17,285 nt of DNA from Chloroflexota bacterium (GCA_016200675.1 JACQEH010000116.1:1-17285); one strand, 5' to 3'. Shown: positions 1 to 6,793, counted from the first letter of the stretch. Made by a program: numbers and translations. Notes: a model not told the origin generated them from the sequence alone.

Positions 1-109
1 GCCGGCGTGGAGGTCCGCGACGATGTCGATGCCTCGTCGTGGAGGTTGCCTGCAGCGACCCGGACGGAGCCCCCGAGGAGCTGACCTCGAGGGCGGCCGT
101 CCGGTTGAC

Positions 110-1355
110 CTACCCCCGCTCGAGGTAGCGCTCGCGCTCCCAGTCGTGGACGACGGAGTCGTACAGCTCCTGCTCCACCCGCGCCGCGTTGAGGTAGTGG
201 TCCACGACCTCCTGGCCGAAGATCTCGACCGCGGCCTCGGACTGCTCGAGGGCGGCGATGGCCTCGTAGAGGGCCCGCGGCATCCGCTCCACGCCCTTGG
301 CGATGTAGCCGTTGCCTTTGAACTCGGGCTGGAGGTCGATGCCGTGCTCCATGCCGTAGAGGCCCGCCCCGATGGCCGCCGCGTAGGTCAGGTAGGCGTT
401 CATGTCGCCGCCGGGGAAGCGGTTCTCGACGTGCAGCGATGGTCCGTGGCCCACGAGGCGGAACCCGGTCGTCCGGTTGTCGCGACCCCAGACGACGTTG
501 ACCGGCGCCCACGACAGCGAGGCGTAGCGCTTGTAGCTGTTGATGAAGGGGGCGATGAACGGCGCCAGCTCGCGGGAGAGCTGCATCATGCCGGCCACGA
601 ACTGGCTGAACTGGCGGCTGATCCCGTACGGCAGCCCGTCGTCTTCCCGGTGGGTCAGGGGCTTCTTGCCGTCGACGTCCCAGATGCTCATGTGGAGGTG
701 ACCCGACGAGCCGGTCCAGGCCCTTCGAGAACTCGATGGGCACCCGGGCCAGGGTCATCTGGTTGCGAAGCAGGCGATGGAGGGGCTCGGCCTTGGTCGC
801 CTGGAGGAGGTGGTAGTCCTCGTTGTAGTTGCCGAAGCGCTTGGGCACGCCGTAGCCGTTCTCGGCTATGGTGTCCCAGGAGTCCTTCAGGACGTAGTAC
901 TCGAACTCCGAGCCGGCCTTGACCGTGATGCCGGCCTTGCGGGCGCGCTCGACCTGCCGCTTGAGGATGGTCCGCGGCGAGACCGGGATCTCCTTGTGCG
1001 TCTCCTCGTCGATCGTGTCCGAAAGGACGAGGGCGGTCTTCTCGAGCCATGGCAGGACCCGCAGCGAATCCCAGACCGGCGAGGCGATCCAGTCGCCGTA
1101 GCCGGTCTCCCAGTTCATGAGGGCGAAGCCCTCCGGCGTGTTCATCTCCATGTCCGTGCCCAGGAGGTACGTGCAGAAGTGCGCTCCGTGGTCGATGACG
1201 CCTTCGAGGAACGCCTGGGCCTGGACCCGCTTCCCCATGAGCCGGCCCTGCATGTCCGTCAGGGCGACGACGAGCGTGTCGATCCGGCCGTCCCGGACCA
1301 TGCCCTCGAGCTCCTCGAGTCGAGGGTGCTTGCCTGGATGCGTGGAGCTGCTCAT
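110..1355 (-). pseudogene. Glutamine synthetase-family gene (GlnA/PuuA-like), internally deleted and frameshifted
   Basis: The family ligates ammonia or an amine to the gamma-carboxyl of glutamate using ATP. Reading from ATG 1355 (GAGG Shine-Dalgarno 6 nt upstream) gives about 212 good N-terminal residues, including the beta-grasp region (around VVALTDMQGRLMGKRV) and the metal-site strand KAGSEFEYYV at 146-155, ending at IEFSKG near position 720. The C-terminal half resumes in another frame at about 718 with the ATP/metal motif GSSGHLHMSIWD, then NSYKRY, WGRDNRTTGFR and ENRFPGGDMNAYL, and a normal end VVDHYLNAARVEQELYDSVV...ERERYLERG. What is missing is the stretch that should follow FSKG, the E-x-GPGQ-x-E...ADR...FMAKW segment of about 45 residues. 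About 414 codons remain against 440-470 in relatives. The lost part carries active-site glutamates, so the product should be inactive unless the gap is an assembly error. Association with the permease upstream suggests amine or amino-acid use. The exact substrate cannot be told. Confidence 0.85.
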
Positions 1356-1392
1356 GTGACCTCACTCGGGGCGCTGTGCGGGCTGGAACGGC

Positions 1393-1423
1393 GAGGGCCG
1401 GCCGGCGAGGCCGGCCGGCCCTC
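1393..1423 (-). terminator. Perfect 13-bp GC hairpin between permease and glutamine synthetase gene
   Basis: The left arm 1393-1405 (gagggccggccgg) is the exact reverse complement of 1411-1423, with a five-base loop. It sits in the 95-nt gap after the permease stop and before the synthetase ATG. No T-tract follows on the minus strand, so it is not a classical intrinsic terminator. It may instead attenuate, stabilise or mark a processing point between the two genes. Confidence 0.5.
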
Positions 1424-1450
1424 TGCATGGGGCTCGATGGTGGTGGCGGG

Positions 1451-3097
1451 TCAGGCTCCGGCGAGCTCCTCCGCCGCGTGCTCGAATTCGCGCTCGATCT
1501 CCGTCAGCTGCGCGTCGCCGCCGTGGCTCTGCGGACCCTTGAAGCGGGACTTCGCCCAGCCGTAGCAGGAGACGAGCAGCAGGACCACGGCTCCCAGCAT
1601 GAACGGCCACGAGATGTTGCCGCTCGTCGGGAAGCTGAAGAGGATCATGAGGACGACGACCCAGAACACGGAGATCCAGCCGATCGTCTTCGACCACCGC
1701 CCGAGGCTCCAGACGCGCTGCTTCAGCCAGTCGGTCGTGGTGATCCCGAGGTAGATGACGATCCCGTACGCGGCGTACAGGAAGATCGTCGAGACGGCGG
1801 TCACGATGATGACGGCCGTGCCCGTGCCGACGATGAAGGCGGCGACGGTGAACAGCCACGAGACCACGACGATAGCGATGAGCGAGTTCGTCGGGGTGCG
1901 GTAGCGATGGCTGACCTGCTTGAGCCAGCCGGACGCCGGCATCCCGTCGTCACGGGCGAAGGCAAACAGCATCCGGCCGGCGGCGGCCACCGATGACAGG
2001 CCGCAGAAGGCCATCGCGATGGCGATGCCCGCCGAGATCAGGTTGCCCATGAAGTCGCCGAGGTTGTAGACGAGGATGCTGATGACGGCGACACCCCCGC
2101 CGAAGTAGTACTGGCTGTAGGTGTTGGCATCGTCGAGGCTGGCTGGGAAAAGGGTCTTGAGATCCGGCGTGTGGAGGGTCAGGGCGACGAGGAAGACGTA
2201 GCCCGCGACAGCCGAGACGGCCACCGACAGGAAGACGCCCCAGGCGCTCGAAACCCGGGCTCCGATCGTCTCTTCGGCCACGTGCGCCGACGCGTCATAG
2301 CCGGTGTAGGTCCAGTTCGCCTGGAGGAGGGAGAAGAAGAACGCCAGGAACACCGGGTACGTCGTGGCCGCGCCGTATTTCAGGCTGAACGACCCGATGG
2401 TGTTGTCCCAGCTGCCGGCGGTGTCGAGCGGGGCCACCTTGAAGAGGTCGAGACCGGACTGGTCCGCCTTGCCGAGGAGCCCCACGAGGACGACCACGAT
2501 CGCCACGATGACGATGTGCCACCAGACGCTCACCTGATTGAGGAGCGCCACCAGGTTGATGCCGGCGATGTTCATGGCCAGCTGGATGAGCATGAGGATG
2601 CCCATCGTCACGAGCTGGCCGTTGACGATTCCCGGGATGACCTGGGTGGTGTTGAAGACGCCGTTGGTGACCTTGTCGACGATCGTGGCGTTGATGAAGC
2701 CGGCCGCCGCGTAGTTGATGCCGGCGACGATTGCGAACTGGCCGAGGAGGTTGAACCAGGCGGTCCACCAGCCCCAGTTCTTGTTCTTCATCCGCGATGC
2801 CCAGTAGTAGAGGCCGCCGGCGGTCGGGTAGGCCGAGGCAATCTCGGACATGGAGGCCGCGATGCAGACCACGAAGACCGTGACCAGCGGCCAGCCGATC
2901 ATGACGGCCGCCTTGCCCGCCCAGGCCAGGCCATAGTCGTAGAGGATGACCGCGCCGGTCAGGATCGAGATGATGGAGAAGCTGATGGCGAAGTTGCTGA
3001 AGCCGCCCATCGTGCGGAACAGCTCCTGCGCGTAGCCCAGCTCGTGCAGGTCCTTGATGTCCTGCTTGATCGCGTCATCGCGGGATCGCCCTTGCAT
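1451..3097 (-). CDS. APC-superfamily amino acid/amine permease
   Basis: A 548-residue polytopic inner-membrane transporter with about 12 hydrophobic segments. The N-terminus (DLHELGYAQELFRTMGGFSNFA followed by SFSIISILTG) and the motif SEIASAYPTAGGLYYWASR match the amino acid/choline transporter branch of the APC superfamily (relatives of GABA, choline and amino-acid permeases). The loop motif GYDASAHVAEET, conserved in this branch, is also present. The C-terminus is a charged cytoplasmic tail. The reading frame stays open further upstream, but ATG 3097 is chosen because GAGGAGGA lies 3 nt before it and the homology begins there. It is first in a likely operon with the glutamine-synthetase-like gene, an arrangement known for uptake and gamma-glutamylation of amines such as putrescine or ethanolamine. 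Substrate is inference only. Confidence 0.9.
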   Translation of the reverse strand: MQGRSRDDAIKQDIKDLHELGYAQELFRTMGGFSNFAISFSIISILTGAVILYDYGLAWAGKAAVMIGWPLVTVFVVCIAASMSEIASAYPTAGGLYYWASRMKNKNWGWWTAWFNLLGQFAIVAGINYAAAGFINATIVDKVTNGVFNTTQVIPGIVNGQLVTMGILMLIQLAMNIAGINLVALLNQVSVWWHIVIVAIVVVLVGLLGKADQSGLDLFKVAPLDTAGSWDNTIGSFSLKYGAATTYPVFLAFFFSLLQANWTYTGYDASAHVAEETIGARVSSAWGVFLSVAVSAVAGYVFLVALTLHTPDLKTLFPASLDDANTYSQYYFGGGVAVISILVYNLGDFMGNLISAGIAIAMAFCGLSSVAAAGRMLFAFARDDGMPASGWLKQVSHRYRTPTNSLIAIVVVSWLFTVAAFIVGTGTAVIIVTAVSTIFLYAAYGIVIYLGITTTDWLKQRVWSLGRWSKTIGWISVFWVVVLMILFSFPTSGNISWPFMLGAVVLLLVSCYGWAKSRFKGPQSHGGDAQLTEIEREFEHAAEELAGA

Positions 3098-3100
3098 GGA

Positions 3101-3108
3101 TCCTCCTC
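3101..3108 (-). promoter_or_regulatory. Strong Shine-Dalgarno fixing the permease start
   Basis: The minus strand reads GAGGAGGA, then three bases, then ATG at 3097. This decides the start against the longer open frame running to about 3556. Confidence 0.8.
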
Positions 3109-3137
3109 GCTCGATCCAACCGGCCACCGCCGGGACC

Positions 3138-3195
3138 CGACCCTCCCTCAAGGGTCGAGCCTGCGATCGACGCACGGCATGCGGTCGGCGTCGAT
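3138..3195 (-). promoter_or_regulatory. Structured 5' leader of the permease: two hairpins
   Basis: Between the predicted transcription start (about 3208) and the ATG lie two perfect inverted repeats. The first is 3166-3173 with 3188-3195 (atcgacgc / gcgtcgat, 8 bp, 14-nt loop). The second is 3138-3144 with 3151-3157 (cgaccct / agggtcg, 7 bp, 6-nt loop). They could form a regulatory leader. I recognise no known riboswitch class. Confidence 0.4.
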
Positions 3196-3214
3196 TTCGC
3201 CTGAACGTGGCGCG

Positions 3215-3220
3215 ACTATA
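3215..3220 (-). promoter_or_regulatory. -10 box of the permease promoter
   Basis: The minus strand reads TATAGT (5 of 6 to TATAAT) in otherwise GC-rich DNA, about 118 nt before the permease ATG. No good TTGACA-like -35 is seen at 16-18 bp; TTCCAA lies slightly too far. Confidence 0.45.
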
Positions 3221-3336
3221 CGCGCGTCCTCGGGCCGTTTGGAAGGGTTTCCGCAACCGAGGCCTCGGGGACCACGGGGCCGCAGGCGCCGAACGAGGCC
3301 TTGGCGCGATCTTCGAACGGCGAGGAGGCCGCAGCC

Positions 3337-4110
3337 TCAGAAGAGCATCGTCGTCCCGTCGGGGAACTCGAAGTCGAAGATGCCGGGCGCCAGCGGCGCG
3401 TCGGGCTCGAGGGCGGTGACCACGGCTTCGCGGGTGACCTCGCCGCCGATGGTCTCGATGAGGCGGGTGATGATCCCGTCGGCCCGGTCCACCGTGACCT
3501 GGATGTGGAAGTCCGGACGGTCGGCGGCGCGCTCGATCGTCCGCGGGTGGTCGCACTCGAGGACGATCGCCTCGCGGCCGGCGACGACATCCGTCCCGGA
3601 GATCCAGGGTCGCCCCGTGGCCAGGACGTTCTGGCAGTAGCCGGCCGGATGGACGAAGAGCTCGGGCAGGGTCTCGAGCGGCAGCGGCGTGATCGGCTCG
3701 TAGACTCGGGCGCTGCCGGGGAAGTGCGCGTCGAGGCCGCGCGGGCGATTGCGGACCGGCCGGGACGTCCCGAGCCGGTGGGTCCCGGAGTACGTCTGGA
3801 TCGTCTCGCCGTCACTGATCCAAAGCTCGAAGTTGCCCGCCACGCCGCGGTCGGGTTCGGTCGTCGTGACACGCGCGTGACCCGGGTGGCGAAGCGCGAC
3901 GTCCATCGCCACGACCATCTCGCCGCGGGCGGCGAAGGAGCGCTCCTCGAGCCGCATGAGGAGGGTCTCGAAGCGAAGCTCCGCGTCGCGCATGAACTCG
4001 AAGAGCTCGGCGACGGTGGGGAGGTCGGCGGGCAGGGCGACCACGGCCGGCAGGCGTCGCCCGGTGCCGGCCGGCACGAGGGCGGCCCGGTCCCAGAGAT
4101 GGGTGGTCAT
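3337..4110 (-). CDS. LolA/RseB-like fold protein of unknown function
   Basis: A 257-residue protein with no signal peptide or membrane segment visible. It opens with a helix-rich stretch (TVAELFEFMRDAELRFETLLMRLEER, about 32-57), followed by alternating strands with phrases typical of LolA-type half-barrels: a MVVAMDVALRHPGHARVTTTEP strand pair, ELWISDGETIQTY, a central FVHPAGYCQNVL, then GREAIVLECDHPRTIE and FHIQVTVDRADGIITRLIET. The end, APGIFDFEFPDGTTMLF, resembles the final strand of that fold. Such folds bind lipid or hydrophobic ligands, but a cytoplasmic form in a probable monoderm has no assigned role. Its start at ATG 4110 is supported by a -10 box eight bases upstream rather than a ribosome-binding site. 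A small hairpin (3325-3338) overlaps the stop codon. The fold assignment is by pattern only. Confidence 0.7.
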   Translation of the reverse strand: MTTHLWDRAALVPAGTGRRLPAVVALPADLPTVAELFEFMRDAELRFETLLMRLEERSFAARGEMVVAMDVALRHPGHARVTTTEPDRGVAGNFELWISDGETIQTYSGTHRLGTSRPVRNRPRGLDAHFPGSARVYEPITPLPLETLPELFVHPAGYCQNVLATGRPWISGTDVVAGREAIVLECDHPRTIERAADRPDFHIQVTVDRADGIITRLIETIGGEVTREAVVTALEPDAPLAPGIFDFEFPDGTTMLF

Positions 4111-4118
4111 CGCGCCGG

Positions 4119-4147
4119 ATTGTACCGGCCGCGGAAGGCCCTGACAG
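4119..4147 (-). promoter_or_regulatory. Promoter of the LolA-like gene, probably leaderless
   Basis: The minus strand has CTGTCA (4142-4147, 4 of 6 to TTGACA), a 17-bp spacer and TACAAT (4119-4124, 5 of 6 to TATAAT). The ATG lies eight bases past the -10, so transcription should begin at or next to the start codon. No Shine-Dalgarno is seen. Confidence 0.55.
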
Positions 4148-4170
4148 GCCTCGCTCTCGACAGGCCTCGC
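4143..4170. repeat. 12-bp direct repeat in intergenic region
   Basis: gacaggcctcgc occurs at 4143-4154 and 4159-4170. The first copy overlaps the -35 area of the leftward promoter, so it could be a regulator site or chance in GC-rich sequence. Confidence 0.5.
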
Positions 4171-4330
4171 CGCCCGTCGGGTGTCGAGACCCTCACCCAG
4201 ACGCTCGCTTGCCTCGAACGGGCCGGCTTGACCGAGCCGATCCGCGCGGAAGGGCTTTCGGTATATCGCCTGACGAAGTACCCTCCCGTCACCGCCAGGT
4301 GAGTGCCGAGCGCGATGAACAGGGTCGACG

Positions 4331-4360
4331 CCGGCGGGCGCCTGCGGGCGCCTGCGGGCG
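4331..4360. repeat. 10-bp tandem repeat upstream of padR-like gene
   Basis: cctgcgggcg occurs twice in tandem (4341-4350, 4351-4360), preceded by a two-mismatch copy at 4331-4340. It ends 21 bases before the PadR start codon, within the likely leader. No function can be assigned. Confidence 0.6.
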
Positions 4361-4381
4361 TCGAATTCGAAGGGGTGGCAG

Positions 4382-4705
4382 ATGGCCAAGGGCTTCAGCG
4401 AGTTCGGTCGGTTCGCCGAACCCACGCTCTACATCCTGGTCTCGCTGAGCGACGGCCCGAAGCACGGCTACGCCATCATGTCCGACGTCCATCAGACATC
4501 CGGCGAGCCACTGGGCCCCGGAACCCTCTACGGAGCGCTGGCTCGCCTCGAGCGGCGCGGCCTCATCGAGGCCCTCGAACCGGTCGACCGGCGCCGACCC
4601 TACCGGCTCACGGCCCTCGGGGCGACCACACTGCGGACCCAGCTCCTGGGCCTTGCCAGCTTCAGCGCCAGCGGCCTCGAGCGCCTTGGAAGATCGGCAC
4701 GATGA
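4382..4705 (+). CDS. PadR-family transcriptional regulator (short form)
   Basis: A 107-residue winged-helix DNA-binding protein. The family signature is clear: FAEPTLYILVSLSDGPKHGYAIM (about 11-33), then GPGTLYGALARLERRGLIE (about 45-63) with the recognition helix, and the wing RRRPYRLTALG (about 69-79). It ends shortly after the wing at GLERLGRSAR, as in short PadR proteins that dimerise through a single C-terminal helix. AAGGGG lies 6 nt before ATG 4382. The stop overlaps the ATG of a following open frame (ATGA at 4702-4705). PadR genes commonly regulate the adjacent membrane-protein gene; here that gene looks decayed, so the present target is unknown. Confidence 0.88.
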   Translation: MAKGFSEFGRFAEPTLYILVSLSDGPKHGYAIMSDVHQTSGEPLGPGTLYGALARLERRGLIEALEPVDRRRPYRLTALGATTLRTQLLGLASFSASGLERLGRSAR

Positions 4706-4848
4706 CGTCCCTCATCCGCCTCTAGCCAACGGCCGTGGCCTGCACGCCCGTCCGGCTCGCCGGCGGGGCGAGCCTGCAGCGGCTGCCGCCGCTCGATCCT
4801 CGCCTGGATGTGGTCGTCGCGCGATTCGGGGCCGGCGAACCCGCCTGA
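4702..4848 (+). pseudogene. Possible decayed gene coupled to padR
   Basis: An ATG overlaps the PadR stop and reads MTSLIRL, then TAG at 4723-4725. Many PadR genes in high-GC Chloroflexota and Actinomycetota are followed by a small membrane-protein gene that begins like MTxLLRLYPRAWRxR. The bases after the stop (ctctagccaacggccgtggcctgcacgc, given here in pieces: ctctagccaac / ggccgtggcctgcacgc) resemble that opening with one substitution and a few one-base insertions. The same frame continues past the stop to TGA at 4846-4848 without clear homology. The family comparison is from memory, so this is a weak call. Confidence 0.3.
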
Positions 4849-4870
4849 CCTGGAACATGGCCGCGGCCCG

Positions 4871-4900
4871 CCATCGGGCGGCGCGCCATCGGGCGGCGCG
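4871..4900. repeat. Exact 15-bp tandem duplication upstream of the flavin reductase gene
   Basis: ccatcgggcggcgcg occurs twice back to back (4871-4885 and 4886-4900) and ends six bases before the putative -10 box at 4906. It occupies the place where a -35 element would sit. Confidence 0.75.
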
Positions 4901-4905
4901 CCTCG

Positions 4906-4911
4906 TAGACT
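4906..4911 (+). promoter_or_regulatory. Putative -10 box, leaderless start of flavin reductase gene
   Basis: TAGACT (TAnnnT pattern) is followed after six bases by the GTG at 4918. No Shine-Dalgarno precedes the GTG, which fits a leaderless transcript. No convincing -35 is seen. Confidence 0.4.
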
Positions 4912-4917
4912 CCGGGC

Positions 4918-5457
4918 GTGGACACGATCGATGGCACGCGCTTCCGGCAGGTCATGGGCCGGTTCGCGACCGGCGTGACGGTCGTCACGACCTTCTCGGA
5001 GGGTCGGCCGCAGGGCATCACCGTCAACGCCCTCAGCTCGGTCTCCCTCGAGCCGCCGCTCGTCATGGTCGCCCTCGATCGGGGCCGGTTCATCACGCCG
5101 ATGGTCCGAGAGCACGGGCGATATGCGGTGAACGTCCTGGGAGAGGGCCAGCAGGGACTCTCGGACTGCTTCGCCCACGCCGCGGTACGGCCCGGCCGCG
5201 AGGATTTCTGCGGCGCGGCGTGGTACCCGGGCACCACCGGCCTGCCCCTCCTCGAGGGCGCCATCGCGACGCTCGAATGCAGCGTCGTGGAGACGTTCTC
5301 AGCCGGCGATCACGATCTCTTCATCGGCCGCGTGGACGCCCTCGACGACGGCGACCCGGGCGCCGAGGGGCCCGGGCCGCTCCTCTACTTCCGGCGCCGC
5401 TACCTCCGGATCGAGCAGGCGGCCGACACCGCCGTCGAGGGAAAGCCGGAGGCCTGA
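4918..5457 (+). CDS. Flavin reductase-like protein (FMN-binding split barrel)
   Basis: A 179-residue protein of the HpaC/PheA2/StyB type, which reduces FMN or FAD with NAD(P)H and supplies free reduced flavin to a partner monooxygenase. The opening FRQVMGRFATGVTVVTT (about 9-25) is the family hallmark. It is followed by the flavin-contact region GITVNALSSVSLEPPLVMVALDR (about 35-57), then YAVNVLGEGQ, and near the C-terminus HDLFIGRVDAL and PLLYFRRRYLRI. The GTG start is supported by homology from the first residues and by the upstream -10 box. It heads a tight run with the hydrolase (1 nt gap). No oxygenase component of a two-component flavin monooxygenase is nearby, so its partner is unknown. 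It is not a PaaE homologue: it lacks the ferredoxin and FNR domains. Confidence 0.85.
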   Translation: MDTIDGTRFRQVMGRFATGVTVVTTFSEGRPQGITVNALSSVSLEPPLVMVALDRGRFITPMVREHGRYAVNVLGEGQQGLSDCFAHAAVRPGREDFCGAAWYPGTTGLPLLEGAIATLECSVVETFSAGDHDLFIGRVDALDDGDPGAEGPGPLLYFRRRYLRIEQAADTAVEGKPEA

Positions 5458-5458
5458 C

Positions 5459-6409
5459 GTGCCCTTCATCCGGGCCAATGGGCTGGACGTCGGCTACGAC
5501 GTCCAGGGTGCGGGACCACCGATCGTCATGCTCCACGGCGCGACCTCGGTGGGTCGCGAGGACTTCGCCGCCCAGCTGCCGCTCATCTCGCGGGCGTTCC
5601 TGGTCCACCTGCCCGACGCCCGGGGCCATGGCCGGACGCGCTGGGACGCGGCCGACGGCTTCCGGTACGACTGGCTCGTCGACGACCTGGAGGCCTTCGT
5701 CGACGCCATCGGCCTGCGGTCCTTCCACCTGCTGGGGTTTTCGATGGGGGCGATGACGGCCCTCCAGTACGCGGTACGCCACCCGGAGCGCCTGCGAACT
5801 CTGGTCGTCATCGGGATCTCGACGGAGCGCGAGCCGCGGGCCAGCGTCGCCCGGCGCCTGATGGACCCGCCGCGGATCCTCGCCGCCGACCCGGCCTGGG
5901 CCGCCGAGCTGGCGCGCCGCCACGACGAGGGCCAGGGCGTCGGCGGCTGGCAGCGCCTTCTGCCGGCGATCGCCGCCGACATCGCCGTCCAGCCGCTGCT
6001 CGGCCCGGGCGACCTCCATCGGATCGACGCCCCGACGATGGTCACGGTCGGGGACCGCGATCCGTTCGCGCCGGTCGACCATGCGTGGGGCATCTCGCGC
6101 CAGATCCCCCGGGCGCGGCTCTTCGTCGTGCCCGACTGCGGCCACGAGGTCACGGTCCGCCGGCCGGGCCTCTTCAACGAGGGGACGGCCGGGTTCTACC
6201 GCCAGACTGAGGTCGAGGCGCGGCGGCGCGCCGAGCTCGTGGAAGGCGACGCCCCGGGTGTCGCGCCCGGTCCCGCCACCCTCCGCCCGGCCCAGGTCGA
6301 TTCCGATGAGCCCGGATCCCTGGCCCACCCCGCCATGCCGATCGTACCCGGCATGGACGACACGGACGCTCGATGGCTCGACCGGCATTCGACGGGAGGC
6401 ACCTCGTGA
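5459..6409 (+). CDS. Alpha/beta-fold hydrolase
   Basis: A 316-residue alpha/beta hydrolase. The triad is readable: nucleophile Ser95 in GFSMG, Asp201 in GDRDPF and His229 in CGHEV. The oxyanion motif HGATS lies at about 26-30. The core ends near 245; the remaining ~70 residues are a polar, proline- and alanine-rich tail (about 235-316) not typical of the fold and possibly disordered. It resembles the 3-oxoadipate enol-lactonase / esterase branch, but substrate cannot be inferred. Start is GTG 5459 with GGAGG about 6 nt upstream, one base after the flavin reductase stop, so the two are co-translated. Its stop overlaps the next gene (GTGA). Confidence 0.85.
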   Translation: MPFIRANGLDVGYDVQGAGPPIVMLHGATSVGREDFAAQLPLISRAFLVHLPDARGHGRTRWDAADGFRYDWLVDDLEAFVDAIGLRSFHLLGFSMGAMTALQYAVRHPERLRTLVVIGISTEREPRASVARRLMDPPRILAADPAWAAELARRHDEGQGVGGWQRLLPAIAADIAVQPLLGPGDLHRIDAPTMVTVGDRDPFAPVDHAWGISRQIPRARLFVVPDCGHEVTVRRPGLFNEGTAGFYRQTEVEARRRAELVEGDAPGVAPGPATLRPAQVDSDEPGSLAHPAMPIVPGMDDTDARWLDRHSTGGTS

Positions 6410-6744
6410 CGACGCTCCTCGTGCTCTATCGACGACCCGACGGGGATGCCAACGGCGACGCCGTGGCGACCTTCGAGCGGCGCTACCGGGACGAGCACCT
6501 GCCGCTCGTGGCCCAGACCCCCGGCCTGCGGGCGACCCGCATCTGGCGCGTCGAGGAGGCACTGGGCGGGGAGACCGAGCTCGTCCTCGCCTGCGCGATG
6601 GACTTCGACGATCGCGCCGCGCTCGACGCCGGGCTCCGCTCCGACCCGATGCGGGCCGCGGGGCGGCTCCTCCGCGACATCGCTCCCGGCCTGGCCACGT
6701 TCCTCGTCGTCGAGGACGCCTCGGATCTGCTCGCGGGAGGCTGA
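6406..6744 (+). CDS. EthD-domain protein
   Basis: A 112-residue single-domain protein of the EthD / dimeric alpha-beta barrel type. The family pattern is visible: TTLLVLYRRPDGD (2-14), FERRYRDEHLPLVAQTPGLRATRIWRV (about 22-48) with the conserved HxPL...PGL, and a closing hydrophobic strand ATFLVVED. Start GTG 6406 overlaps the hydrolase stop (GTGA); a longer frame to 6373 exists but would overlap the hydrolase more. EthD proteins occur with catabolic oxidation operons, and some related folds act on quinone-like or unstable intermediates. Here it could protect or rearrange a pathway intermediate. The exact role is unknown. Confidence 0.8.
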   Translation: MTTLLVLYRRPDGDANGDAVATFERRYRDEHLPLVAQTPGLRATRIWRVEEALGGETELVLACAMDFDDRAALDAGLRSDPMRAAGRLLRDIAPGLATFLVVEDASDLLAGG

Positions 6745-6788
6745 CGATCGGCTGGGGGAAGCGGATACTGTCCCAACACAGCGGAGGA
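6741..6788 (+). promoter_or_regulatory. Weak internal promoter and Shine-Dalgarno before the enoyl-CoA hydratase
   Basis: TACTGT (6766-6771) fits TAnnnT. CTGACG (6741-6746) is a poor -35 with a long 19-bp spacer. GGAGGA at 6783-6788 lies 5 nt before GTG 6794 and fixes that start. The promoter part is uncertain; the ribosome-binding site is clear. Confidence 0.35.
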
Positions 6789-6793
6789 ACGGG

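Noticed and set aside
1..109. Possible start of another minus-strand gene downstream of the glutamine synthetase-like gene
   Set aside because: Some frames stay open to the edge, one reading GIDIVADLHAG, but no start codon with a ribosome-binding site or recognisable family is visible in so short a piece.
3098..3556. N-terminal extension of the permease frame
   Set aside because: The extension is Arg/Pro-rich, contains the predicted promoter and leader, and lies upstream of a strong Shine-Dalgarno with ATG 3097.
2171..3640. A 489-codon plus-strand open frame opposite the permease
   Set aside because: Composition is typical of antisense translation (Asp, Glu, His, Arg rich), and the minus strand carries an unmistakable membrane transporter.
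4262..4267. TATATC as a -10 box for the padR gene
   Set aside because: No -35-like element is found at 16-18 bp and it lies over 110 bases from the start. It may be real, but nothing else supports it.
4918..5457. Flavin reductase as a functional PaaE
   Set aside because: The protein is a split-barrel FMN-binding type with neither NAD-binding FNR nor plant-type ferredoxin cysteines, so it is not a PaaE homologue.
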